A stretch of 64,000 bases of DNA from Croceibacterium_A sp035626815 (GTDB lineage Bacteria; Pseudomonadota; Alphaproteobacteria; Sphingomonadales; Sphingomonadaceae), in the NCBI GenBank assembly GCA_035626815.1, contig DASPMY010000030.1:5421-69420 (forward strand), read 5' to 3'. The notes below the pieces were generated by a model. The model was not told where the DNA came from. It did not search any database and saw only the letters and a list, made by a program, of their open reading frames with translations. The position numbers and the translations under genes were made by a program. Below are positions 43,905 to 51,759 of the stretch, piece by piece. Every line of letters starts with the position of its first letter. The first letter of the stretch is position 1.

Positions 43905-43929
43905 CGATCGCTGGCAAGGCGGGCGGGCG

Positions 43930-45354
43930 CTAGAGCGGGCGGTACGACAGCCGCGGTGGCGCGTCGGGCGCTGCGGCGAGCGTCCCGGCGCGCGATCCGC
44001 CCGCGGCCCGATACAGCGCGATCCGGGCGAACAATTCCTCCTGCGCCGCCAGCACCTGGGCGTCCTCGGCGTCGGTCAGCAGGTCCTGCGCGTCGAGCAC
44101 GCTGCCGAGATCCTGCTCGCCCTCGATGTAGCGCAAGTTGGCCAGCCGCGCGGTGGTCCCGGCCTCGGCGACGACCGCGTCGAGCAGCCGCGCCCGCTCG
44201 GCCGAGCGGTCGATCGCGCTGCGGGCATCCTCGGTCTGCTTGAGTGCGGCGAGGATTGCCAGGCGATAGCGCTCGACCGCCTCGACCTGGACCGCCGAAG
44301 CGTAAGCGAAATCGCCCTCGAGCCGTCCGCGGCTGAAGATCGGCGCCAGCAGCGCCGAGCCGAGCGTGACGCTGCGGCCGAGCGAGCCGGTCAGCAGGTC
44401 GGCGACCCCGCCGAGCCCGACCGAGAGTTGCGGAAAGAAGCTCGCCCGGGCCGCGCGCACGTCGCCCTCGGCCGCGGCGATCAGGGCTTCGGCGGCGGCG
44501 ATGTCGGGCCGTGCCGCCAGCAGCACCGCGGGCGGCGGCGGGGCCAGCGCCGGCCGCGCCAAGTCGCCCAGCCGGCCCGGCGCCACGGCGAACGACGGGG
44601 CCTCCTCGCCCGCCAGCAGCGCCAGCGCGGTGCGGGTCTGATCGAGCGCTTCGGCGAGCCGCGAGCGCTCGGCGCGCAAGTCGAGCAGGCGGATCGACTG
44701 CAGCCCGAGGTCGACGCGCGTCGCCGCGCCTTCCTCCACCCGCACGCGGATGATCCGTTCGAGCTCGACCGCGCGGGCGATGCTGGCATCGAGGATCTCC
44801 ATTCGCCGGGCCAGCGCCGCGCGCTGGACAAAGGCCGCGGCGACGTCGCTCTCGACCGCCAGCCGCACGGCGTCGCCTTCGAGCTCGGCGGCGCGGGTAC
44901 GCGCCAGGGCGGCGCCGCGCTCGGCCCTGAGCTTGCCGAACAGGTCGAGGTCGAGCTCGATGTCGATCTGCGCGAACGCCTGGCGGAAATCGGGCAAGGC
45001 GCTGCCGAGCTGCCGCTCGCGGCTGCCGCTGGCGCTGAGCGACACGTCGGGCAGGACGGACTGGCGCGCGCTCCGCAGCAGCGCCGCCGCCTGCGCGACC
45101 CGGGCTTCGGCGATGCGGACGTCGGCATTGCGCTCCAGCGCGCGCTCGGTCAGCGCGGCGAGCTCGGGCGAGGCGAACAGCGCGCCGAGCGGTGCCGCCG
45201 GCACGTCGCCTCCCTCCGGCGCCGCCGCGCTCCATTCGGCCGATTCCAGCACCGGCGCCGGCTCGAGGCGCAGCTCGGGCGCGCAGCCGCCCGCGGCCAG
45301 CGCGGCCGTCGCAACTGCCGTGGCGAACCGGCTGCCCGAAACGACTGTGGCCAT
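43930..45354 (-). CDS. TolC/OprM-type outer-membrane efflux factor, lipoprotein
   Basis: 474 residues. Signal with lipobox (ATAALAAGGCAPELRL). Two outer-membrane efflux protein repeats follow, with long helices (LTERALERNADVRIAEARVAQAA and VAAAEALIAAAEGDVRAARAS are parts) and the typical LLPDVSLSAS and FFPQLSVGLG turns. It would form the tunnel for the HlyD/ABC exporter encoded divergently from 45478. The lipoprotein signal is more usual in RND-type factors, so sharing with another pump is possible. Confidence 0.9.
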   Translation of the reverse strand: MATVVSGSRFATAVATAALAAGGCAPELRLEPAPVLESAEWSAAAPEGGDVPAAPLGALFASPELAALTERALERNADVRIAEARVAQAAALLRSARQSVLPDVSLSASGSRERQLGSALPDFRQAFAQIDIELDLDLFGKLRAERGAALARTRAAELEGDAVRLAVESDVAAAFVQRAALARRMEILDASIARAVELERIIRVRVEEGAATRVDLGLQSIRLLDLRAERSRLAEALDQTRTALALLAGEEAPSFAVAPGRLGDLARPALAPPPPAVLLAARPDIAAAEALIAAAEGDVRAARASFFPQLSVGLGGVADLLTGSLGRSVTLGSALLAPIFSRGRLEGDFAYASAVQVEAVERYRLAILAALKQTEDARSAIDRSAERARLLDAVVAEAGTTARLANLRYIEGEQDLGSVLDAQDLLTDAEDAQVLAAQEELFARIALYRAAGGSRAGTLAAAPDAPPRLSYRPL

Positions 45355-45477
45355 GGCCCGGCGCTAGCAGCCAAGCGTTAAGATTGGTTGAGCGGGTGTC
45401 CCGCAGCGGGACGCGCAAGCGCTTGGTTCACGGCCGGTTTACCTCCTTTTCAGGCTTCGCGCCTATGCGCGGGGGCG

Positions 45478-46710
45478 ATGGCAGAAGCCCTGTTCCGCAA
45501 CCAGGTGATCGAGGAGGGCCGCAACCGGCTGACCGGCACGGTGATCGCCGCCGTGCCGCCGACCTCGCGGCTGTACACGCGCCTCGTCGCGGGCGTAGCG
45601 GCGCTGCTCGTGCTGTTCCTGTTCCTCGGCAGCTACACGATGACCGCCGACGTGCGCGGGATCGTCGCCTACGACGCCGGCGTCGCCCGGGTCTACCCGC
45701 GCACCGCCGCCGAGATCGGCGCGATCCACGTCCGCGAGGGGCAGAACGTCGCCAAGGGCCAGCCGCTGGTGACGCTGGCGATCGCCCAGGGCCAGGGCGG
45801 CATGACCGGCCAGCTGAGCCAGATCGCCACGCAGGACAGCGAGCTGACCCGCCAGCTCGACCTCGCCGCGGCGCAAGCGGGCTCCGACGTCGCCGCGCTC
45901 GGCGAGCAGGCGGCCGGCTACGCGGCGATGATTGGCTCGCTCGAGCGCCAGCGCGCGCTCGCCGCCGACCAGATCCATCTCGCGGAATCGGCCGCCCGGC
46001 GCGCCGAGCGGCTCGCCGCCGAAGGCGCCGGCACGCAGCGCCAGGTCGAGGACAGCCGCTCCGAGCTGCTCGCCCGGCGGGCCGAGTTCGAGGCGCTCGG
46101 CGAGCAGCTCATCGCCCAGCGCAGCGCGTTGCGGGCCAACGAGGCCGAGCGCGCCCGGCGGCGGCTCGAAGCCGAGCGCGCGCAGTCGGTGCTGCAGGGC
46201 CAGCGCGCCTCGCTGGCCGAGCAACAGGCCCAGCTGGCGCGGACCGACCGGCTCGTGCTGACCTCGCCGATCGACGGCGCGGTCGGCGACGTCAGCCTCG
46301 AGATCGGCCAGCAGGCGAGCCCCGAGCGGTCGATCGTCTCGGTGATCCCGACCGACAGCCGGATGGAGATCTGGCTCTACGCTCCCAGCCGCGCGGTCGG
46401 CAACGCCCGCCCGGGCCAGCGGGTGCGGCTGCAGTTCGACGCCTTCCCGTACCAGAAATACGGCTCGGGCGTTGGCGTCGTCACCGCCGTCGCCCGCGTG
46501 CCGACCGTGCCGGGCAACCTCGACCCGGGCCTGCGGATCGACGAGCCGGTGTTCCGCATCCGCACCCGCATCGTCAGCCTCTCGCCCGGGTCGAAGATCG
46601 ACCTCGCCGCGCTGCGCCCGGGGATGACGCTCGGCGCCAAGCTCCAGCTCGAGCGGCGCAGCCTGTGGCAGGTGCTGCTCGGGCCGGTGTTCGAGGCGCT
46701 CGGGCGATGA
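45478..46710 (+). CDS. HlyD-type membrane fusion protein of the peptide exporter
   Basis: 410 residues from ATG 45478 with GGGGGC upstream. Cytoplasmic N-terminus (about 35 residues), one membrane helix (LVAGVAALLVLFLFLGSYTM), a split biotinyl-lipoyl domain (IHVREGQNVAKGQPLVTL then LTSPIDGAVGDVSLEIGQ), a long helical hairpin (about 115-250) and a beta-barrel end. It bridges the ABC transporter and the outer-membrane factor. The stop overlaps the transporter start (ATGA). It is of the CvaA class used for double-glycine peptides. Confidence 0.93.
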   Translation: MAEALFRNQVIEEGRNRLTGTVIAAVPPTSRLYTRLVAGVAALLVLFLFLGSYTMTADVRGIVAYDAGVARVYPRTAAEIGAIHVREGQNVAKGQPLVTLAIAQGQGGMTGQLSQIATQDSELTRQLDLAAAQAGSDVAALGEQAAGYAAMIGSLERQRALAADQIHLAESAARRAERLAAEGAGTQRQVEDSRSELLARRAEFEALGEQLIAQRSALRANEAERARRRLEAERAQSVLQGQRASLAEQQAQLARTDRLVLTSPIDGAVGDVSLEIGQQASPERSIVSVIPTDSRMEIWLYAPSRAVGNARPGQRVRLQFDAFPYQKYGSGVGVVTAVARVPTVPGNLDPGLRIDEPVFRIRTRIVSLSPGSKIDLAALRPGMTLGAKLQLERRSLWQVLLGPVFEALGR

Positions 46711-48848
46711 GCGCGATGCAATGGCCGTGGCACCGTGGCGTCCGGCCGATCCTGCAGACCGAGGCCGCCGAATGCGGGCTCGCCTCGCTGGCGATGATCG
46801 CCCGCCATCACGGCCACCGGGTCGACCTGTCGGGCCTGCGCCAGCGGTTCCCGACCTCGATCAAGGGCATGACGCTGCGGCAGATGATCGACGTCGCCTC
46901 GGACCTCGAGCTGTCGGCGCGGCCGGTGCGGCTCGAGCCCGACGAGCTCGGCCAGCTGCGGCTCCCGGCGATCCTCCACTGGGACCTCAACCACTTCCTG
47001 GTGCTCGAGAAGGTCGAGCGCGGCGCGGTGTGGCTGCTCGACCCGGCGAACGGCCGCCGGCGGATGACGCTGGCCAAGTTCGGGCGGCACTTCACCGGCG
47101 TCGCGCTCGAGCTGATCCCGACCGCCGAGTTCCGCCCGATCGAGGCCCGGGTGCGCACCCGCCTGTCGGACTTGTGGAGCCGGCTGACCAATTACCGCTC
47201 GGCGTTCGTCCAGGTGCTGGTGCTGTCGCTGATCGTCCAGGTCACCGCGCTGGTCGTGCCGTTCTTCATCCAGCTGGTGATCGACGAGGGCGTCAACCAG
47301 GGCGAGGCGAGCTTCCTCACGCTGCTGCTGGTCGGCTTCGGGATGATCTACGCGCTGCAGGCGGTCACCCGCGGCCTGCGTAGCTGGGTCACGCTGTGCC
47401 TCGGCCAGTCGCTCAGCTTCCAGCTCGCCGGCAACGTCGTGCGCCACATGCTGCGGCTGCCGATGGGCTACTTCGAGCGCCGCCACGTCGGCGACATCCT
47501 CTCGCGCGTCGGCTCGATCCAGCCGATCCAGTCGCTGCTGACGCGCGGGGTGGTCGATTCGGCGATCGATTCGACGCTGCTCGTGGCGACGCTGCTGGTG
47601 ATGCTGGCGATCAGCGTGCCGCTGACCGCGATCGTGTTCACCTGCACGCTCGCCTACCTCGTCGTCTCGCAGGTGGTCTATCCGGCGATCCGCGCCCGGG
47701 CGGAGGAGGAGATCGTCGCCCGCGCGCAGGAGGAATCGTTCCAGATGGAATCGCTCCGGGCGATGCGGGCGATCAAGCTCCACGGCTTCGAGACGATGCG
47801 CGAGAGCGGCTGGCGCAACCGCTATGCCGAGGTCATCACGGCGACCTACAAGTCCGAGATGCTGAGCCTCAAGCTGAGCTTCGCCGAGGACCTGATCTTC
47901 GCCGCCTCGTTCCTGCTGACGGTGTATTTCGGCGCGCTGGCGGTGCTCGACCAGCAGCTCACCGTCGGGCTGCTGCTGGCGTTCCTGGCCTATCGCAGCA
48001 GCTTCGCCTCGAGCGCCACGTCGCTGGTCCGCCAGTGGCAGAAGTGGCGCCTGCTCGGGCTCCATCTCGAGCGGCTGTCGGACATCGTCGGCGAGAAGAA
48101 GGAGCTGCTCGCGGCGACCGCGCGCGGCGGCCAGCGGGGAAGCGCGCCGGCGATCCGCGCGGTCGACCTGACGTTCGCCTACGATCCGGCCGAAAGCCCG
48201 ATCCTCGACCGGGTCAGCTTCGAGATCCCGGCTGGCGGCCTGGTGGCGATCGTCGGCCCCTCGGGGGCGGGCAAGACCACGCTGATGCGCCTGCTGCTGG
48301 GCCTGCTGACCCCGCAAGCGGGCACGATCGACATCGACGGCTCGCCGCTCGGCCCGGCAAGCATGGCGCACTGGCGCAGCCGCATCGGCGCGGTGATGCA
48401 GGACGACTACCTGCTGTCGGGCACGCTGGCCGACAACGTGAGCTTCTTCCATCCGCAGCCGGACCAGCGGCAGGTCGAGGCCGCCGCGCGCTTCGCCCGC
48501 ATCCACGACGACATCGTGCGCATGCCGATGGCCTATCACAGCCTGATCAGCGACATGGGCGCGGCGCTTTCCAGCGGCCAGCGCCAGCGCATCCTGCTCG
48601 CCCGCGCGATGTACCGCGACCCCGACGTGCTGGTGCTCGACGAAGGCACCGCCAACCTCGACGAGCACACCGAAAGCCTGATCGCGCGGGGCATCGCGGC
48701 GATGCCGATCACGCGGATCGCCATCTCGCACCGTCCGGCGCTGGTCGCCTACGCCGACGTCGTGCTCCACGTCGAAGGCGGCAAGGTCGAGCGCGTCGAG
48801 CACCGCGGCCTCGGCCGGCTCCGCCCGCTCGACGCGCGGAGCGCCTGA
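46707..48848 (+). CDS. C39-peptidase ABC exporter (PCAT, CvaB-like)
   Basis: 713 residues. The N-terminal C39 cysteine peptidase is complete: Gln17 and Cys23 in QTEAAECGLASLAM, His96 in WDLNHFLVL and Asp112 in LLDPANG. Six membrane helices span about 155-440. The ATPase domain has GPSGAGKTT (near 517), the signature LSSGQRQR and Walker B VLVLDEGTANLD. Such exporters cut a double-glycine leader and pump the core peptide to HlyD and TolC. The intact catalytic triad predicts a peptide substrate rather than an RTX protein. The precursor at 50604-50795 fits. The stop overlaps the next start (TGATG). Confidence 0.96.
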   Translation: MSAMQWPWHRGVRPILQTEAAECGLASLAMIARHHGHRVDLSGLRQRFPTSIKGMTLRQMIDVASDLELSARPVRLEPDELGQLRLPAILHWDLNHFLVLEKVERGAVWLLDPANGRRRMTLAKFGRHFTGVALELIPTAEFRPIEARVRTRLSDLWSRLTNYRSAFVQVLVLSLIVQVTALVVPFFIQLVIDEGVNQGEASFLTLLLVGFGMIYALQAVTRGLRSWVTLCLGQSLSFQLAGNVVRHMLRLPMGYFERRHVGDILSRVGSIQPIQSLLTRGVVDSAIDSTLLVATLLVMLAISVPLTAIVFTCTLAYLVVSQVVYPAIRARAEEEIVARAQEESFQMESLRAMRAIKLHGFETMRESGWRNRYAEVITATYKSEMLSLKLSFAEDLIFAASFLLTVYFGALAVLDQQLTVGLLLAFLAYRSSFASSATSLVRQWQKWRLLGLHLERLSDIVGEKKELLAATARGGQRGSAPAIRAVDLTFAYDPAESPILDRVSFEIPAGGLVAIVGPSGAGKTTLMRLLLGLLTPQAGTIDIDGSPLGPASMAHWRSRIGAVMQDDYLLSGTLADNVSFFHPQPDQRQVEAAARFARIHDDIVRMPMAYHSLISDMGAALSSGQRQRILLARAMYRDPDVLVLDEGTANLDEHTESLIARGIAAMPITRIAISHRPALVAYADVVLHVEGGKVERVEHRGLGRLRPLDARSA

Positions 48849-49564
48849 TGAGCGAGATCCCGCCGCTGGCCCTCAATCCCGAGCTCGACATCGACGCGCT
48901 GGCCGTGGCCTATCGCGCCCACGGCCGCATCCGCATCCAGCGCCTGCTCGGCGAAGGCGCGCCCGAGCTCTACCACCACCTCGAGGGCACCGAGCACTGG
49001 ATCCAGCTGGTCAACAAGCAGCGCGGCGCGCACGAGCTGCCGCTGGCCGACTGGCACGCGCCGCGCTCGCGCCGGCGGACGGTGCTCGAGCGCGAGATGT
49101 ACCAGCGGGCGCGCGACGGCTTCCAGTACAGTTATGCCGCGCTGCGCGTGCCGCAGCAGGGCGAGAGCACGCCCGACCCGGTGCTCGCGGCCATCGCCGA
49201 GCTGATGCGCGGCCCGGCGATGGTGGCGATGCTCGAGGCCGTGACCGGGATCGCCGCGCCGCGTTTCACCGACGGGCAGGTGACCTCCTACGGCCAGGGC
49301 GACTTCCTCACCGGGCACGACGACGATGTCGTCGGCTCGCGGCGCCAGGCGGCGTTCGTCTACGGGCTGACGCCGCAGTGGCGGCTCGAATGGGGCGGCC
49401 TGCTGCTGTTCCACGAGCCGGGCCAGGTCGAGGTCTCCGGCCTGGTGCCGCAGTTCAACACGCTCGATCTGTTCTCGGTGCCGCGCTACCACAGCGTCAG
49501 CCAGGTGACCCGCGCGGCGCCGCGCCGGCGCTATTGCGTGACCGGCTGGCTGTCGACGCCCTAG
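48848..49564 (+). CDS. 2-oxoglutarate/Fe(II)-dependent oxygenase in the exporter operon
   Basis: 238 residues. A double-stranded beta-helix of the prolyl-4-hydroxylase type. Metal ligands are H157 and D159 (TGHDDD) and H215 (RYHSVSQV), and the 2-oxoglutarate Arg is R228 (RRRYCVTGW). The preceding YGQGDFLTGH matches the family. It overlaps the exporter stop, so it is made with it, which points to peptide modification such as Pro, Lys or Asp hydroxylation before export. The precursor has a Pro-rich loop and 12 Lys. The link is contextual. Confidence 0.9.
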   Translation: MSEIPPLALNPELDIDALAVAYRAHGRIRIQRLLGEGAPELYHHLEGTEHWIQLVNKQRGAHELPLADWHAPRSRRRTVLEREMYQRARDGFQYSYAALRVPQQGESTPDPVLAAIAELMRGPAMVAMLEAVTGIAAPRFTDGQVTSYGQGDFLTGHDDDVVGSRRQAAFVYGLTPQWRLEWGGLLLFHEPGQVEVSGLVPQFNTLDLFSVPRYHSVSQVTRAAPRRRYCVTGWLSTP

Positions 49565-50511
49565 ACGGCGGTCGAGCTGGAGCTGCGGACCTTGATCTCG
49601 ACCTCGATCGCGCACTCCATCGGCCTGGTCAGCAGCGGCCTGGCGATGCGCGGGTCGAAGAAGTCGCGCAGGATCGGCGGGCGCCACGCGGCGAAGTAGA
49701 ACTCGGGGTCCTCGGCCACCGTCTCGTTGGCCGTCAGGCGCAGCTCGTCCTTGCGGGTGACGTGCTCGACGACGCACCACGCATGGGTGATCCCGGCGCT
49801 GCGCAGCGCGTAGCACCGGTGGTAGCCGTTCTGCAGCAGCACGCGCTTGCCGCTCCTAACGCCGCTGACGAAGTTGGAGCCGAACCCGACCGAAACGCCG
49901 AAGAACGCCGCCGCCGGACCGGGCAGCTCGAGGTGGCCGATCTCGTGCGGCCGCAGCAGCCGGGGCGAATGCTCGCGGAAATCGCTCGACGGCGAGGTGA
50001 ACTGGTAGCGGTTCGACGCCAGCCGCCGGATGCTGACCGGGGGCAGCTCGCGCTCGGCCGGGAGGCAGAAGCGGAACAGCGCCGACGGCGGCGGCGCAGG
50101 CCCGAGCCGCGCGGCGATGGCGCCCGAGAAGCCGTTCTCGACGTGAAGCTGCGAGACCACCAGCTTGTCGAGCTCGACCAGCTCGATGGTGTACGGCAGG
50201 TCGTCGAACGTCGCCCGGAACCACGGGTTGCGCTCGAGCTCGCCGGCGAGCCGCGCCAGGCGCCGGTCGAGCGGTCGGCAGTCGATCGTGTCGGCGATGC
50301 CCGCCTCGGCCTGCTCCAGCTCGTAGTAGTAATCGTTGGCCTCGCGCCATTCGGCGGTCAGTTGCCGCGCGTCGGCCGCCTCGCCGCCGATCACCTTCGA
50401 GCGGTGGAACGCCAGGTAGTCGCGCAAGCTCGGCTGGCCGAGCAGCCACACCATCGGCACGGGCTCGGCGGCTGAGGGCTCAGGCCGGAGCGGGGCGGGC
50501 TCGATGTACAT
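49561..50511 (-). CDS. Unrecognised protein with NGYHR motif, next to the precursor
   Basis: 316 residues, cytoplasmic by sequence. I do not recognise a named family. A segment LVELDKLVVSQLHV (about 111-124) and the later NGYHRCYALRSAG (228-240) recall the two blocks of ParB/sulfiredoxin/SbnI-like folds (a strand ending in Q, then DGxHR). There, the second block binds nucleotide. If correct it might be a kinase or nucleotide-dependent modifier of the Ser-rich peptide. This is a weak resemblance with unusual spacing. It follows the precursor gene on the same strand and overlaps the oxygenase stop by 4 bp. Confidence 0.75.
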   Translation of the reverse strand: MYIEPAPLRPEPSAAEPVPMVWLLGQPSLRDYLAFHRSKVIGGEAADARQLTAEWREANDYYYELEQAEAGIADTIDCRPLDRRLARLAGELERNPWFRATFDDLPYTIELVELDKLVVSQLHVENGFSGAIAARLGPAPPPSALFRFCLPAERELPPVSIRRLASNRYQFTSPSSDFREHSPRLLRPHEIGHLELPGPAAAFFGVSVGFGSNFVSGVRSGKRVLLQNGYHRCYALRSAGITHAWCVVEHVTRKDELRLTANETVAEDPEFYFAAWRPPILRDFFDPRIARPLLTRPMECAIEVEIKVRSSSSTAV

Positions 50512-50548
50512 GGCGAAGGCTTAGCAGGGCCGCGTTACCCAATAGTAA

Positions 50549-50570
50549 GGGCGGGGATCGCGCCCCGCCC
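50549..50570 (-). terminator. Hairpin between precursor gene and NGYHR gene
   Basis: On the minus strand GGGCGGGG, loop CGCGAT, CCCCGCCC is followed by TTACT. The stem is 8 bp, all G/C. It lies 34 nt after the precursor stop and may partly stop transcription, giving more peptide mRNA than downstream mRNA, as is common for peptide precursors. Confidence 0.55.
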
Positions 50571-50603
50571 CCCAGGTCGGTCCGCGCCGGCGGCGCGAGC
50601 CGC

Positions 50604-50795
50604 TCAGCAGTAGCCACGCGAGCCGTGGCCCTTCGACTTGCTCTTGGACTTCGACTTCGACTTGCACTTCGACTTCGACTTGGACTTCGACTTGCTCTTC
50701 GAGCCGCCACACGACGGCGGGGTCGGCGAGCAGTGACGGCCGCGGCCGCCGGCGCCGTAGACCAGCTCGAGTTCGTTGAGGTTCAGATCGCGCAT
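50604..50795 (-). CDS. Colicin-V-type leader peptide precursor with Ser-Lys repeat core
   Basis: 63 residues; GGGGAG lies 8 nt before ATG 50795. The leader MRDLNLNELELVYGA has L-12, E-8, L-7, V-4, G-2 and A-1, the register of the colicin V leader with GA in place of GG; cutting after residue 17 (GG) is the alternative. The core holds Cys22 and Cys29 (CSPTPPSC), then (SK)6, Cys44, Lys45, (SK)5, and ends GHGSRGYC (Cys63). Ser codons vary (TCG, TCC, AGC), so the repeat is kept at protein level and is not a simple DNA slip. The peptide is very basic. A bacteriocin or signalling role is inferred from the nearby C39 exporter. Confidence 0.82.
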   Translation of the reverse strand: MRDLNLNELELVYGAGGRGRHCSPTPPSCGGSKSKSKSKSKSKCKSKSKSKSKSKGHGSRGYC

Positions 50796-50981
50796 CTTAG
50801 CTTCTCCCCACGGGTCATTCAGGCTTGGTGCCCGGTGGAGAGGCTGCGCCGTCGCGGCGCGTTTGTCGGTATATGGCCATGGTTAATATCTGGGCCGCTT
50901 CAGATTGACACACCGGCGGCGGGCCGGCGAGCGCGATGGTTAACGCGCGCTGGGTCCGCGCCGGTTCGCGCTTGCGGCCAG

Positions 50982-50995
50982 TTCGCATATCTGAA
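50982..50995. promoter_or_regulatory. Putative IclR-type operator TTCGCATATCTGAA
   Basis: It lies 11 nt upstream of the iclR start. It shares TTCGCA and TGAA with the site at 54588 and TTCG, TAT and GAA with the site at 54605. Autoregulation is likely for IclR proteins. Confidence 0.5.
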
Positions 50996-51006
50996 ATAGC
51001 CCCGGC

Positions 51007-51759
51007 ATGGCCGCCAGCGATCCCTCCTCGAGCCAGGTGAAGTCGGCGACGCGCACGCTCGACATCATCGAGTATGTCGTCGCGCACGACCGGCCGCTGG
51101 TGGCGCAGGAGATCGCCGTCGCGCTCGGCATCCCGGTGTCGAGCCTGTCGTACCTACTCGGCACGCTGGTCGACCGCCATTACCTGACGCGCGACGGGCG
51201 CCGCTATTCGGCCGGCCCGGGGCTGCAGCGCCTGCAGGCGCGGCCCGGCGGCTTCAGCCTCGCCGAGCGCGCGGCGCCGCTGGTGCGCACGCTGCGCGTC
51301 CAGCTCAACGAGACGACCACCTTCTGGGTCCGCAGCGCGTGGGACGTCGAGGCGATCGTCACCGAATCGAGCGAGCAGGCGCTGCGCTATTCGATCACCA
51401 CCGGCCAGCGCCAGCCGATGCACGCGCTCGCCGGCGGCAAGGCGCTGCTCGCGGCGCTCGCCGACGACGATCTCGACCGCTACTTCGCCGAGAGCGAGCG
51501 GGCGCGCTTCACGCCCTCGACGGTGACCGCCGAAAAGGCGCTGCGGCGCGATCTCGCCGAAGTGCGGCGCACCGGCTTCGCCTTCACCGACGAGGAGTTC
51601 TCGCTCGGCATCCGCGGCATCGGGCGCGTGGTCACGATCGGCGGCGAGGCGGTCGGCTCGCTGTCGGTCGGCATCCCCAAGGCGCGCTTCGACGAGCCGA
51701 TGCAGCAGCGGGTGACCGATCTGCTGGCGCGGACGGCGAGCCTGCTCGAGACGAGCTAG
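51007..51759 (+). CDS. IclR-family transcriptional regulator
   Basis: 250 residues. N-terminal winged helix (SATRTLDIIEYVVAHDRPLVAQ..., with recognition helix GIPVSSLSYLLGTLVDRHYL) and a C-terminal GAF-like ligand domain (about 80-250) ending in GIRGIGRVVTIGGEAVGSLSVG, a family signature. IclR proteins often control aromatic catabolism (PcaR, PobR, LigR-like). The matching sites before the hydrolase/O-demethylase and metF genes make them likely targets. It is divergent from the peptide precursor gene, 211 bp away, which may also be affected. Confidence 0.92.
   Translation: MAASDPSSSQVKSATRTLDIIEYVVAHDRPLVAQEIAVALGIPVSSLSYLLGTLVDRHYLTRDGRRYSAGPGLQRLQARPGGFSLAERAAPLVRTLRVQLNETTTFWVRSAWDVEAIVTESSEQALRYSITTGQRQPMHALAGGKALLAALADDDLDRYFAESERARFTPSTVTAEKALRRDLAEVRRTGFAFTDEEFSLGIRGIGRVVTIGGEAVGSLSVGIPKARFDEPMQQRVTDLLARTASLLETS

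Noticed and set aside
43930..48848. The local type I system as exporter of the RTX protein
   Set aside because: The ABC protein has an intact C39 triad (C23, H96, D112), which fits leader-peptide cleavage, and the RTX gene is 4 kb away with unrelated genes between.
50521..50712. Overlapping minus-strand frame rich in Val-Glu-Gln, and a plus-strand Leu-Arg frame at 50625-50999
   Set aside because: They are other-frame readings of the Ser-Lys repeat DNA; neither has a ribosome site or leader, while the 50604-50795 frame has both.
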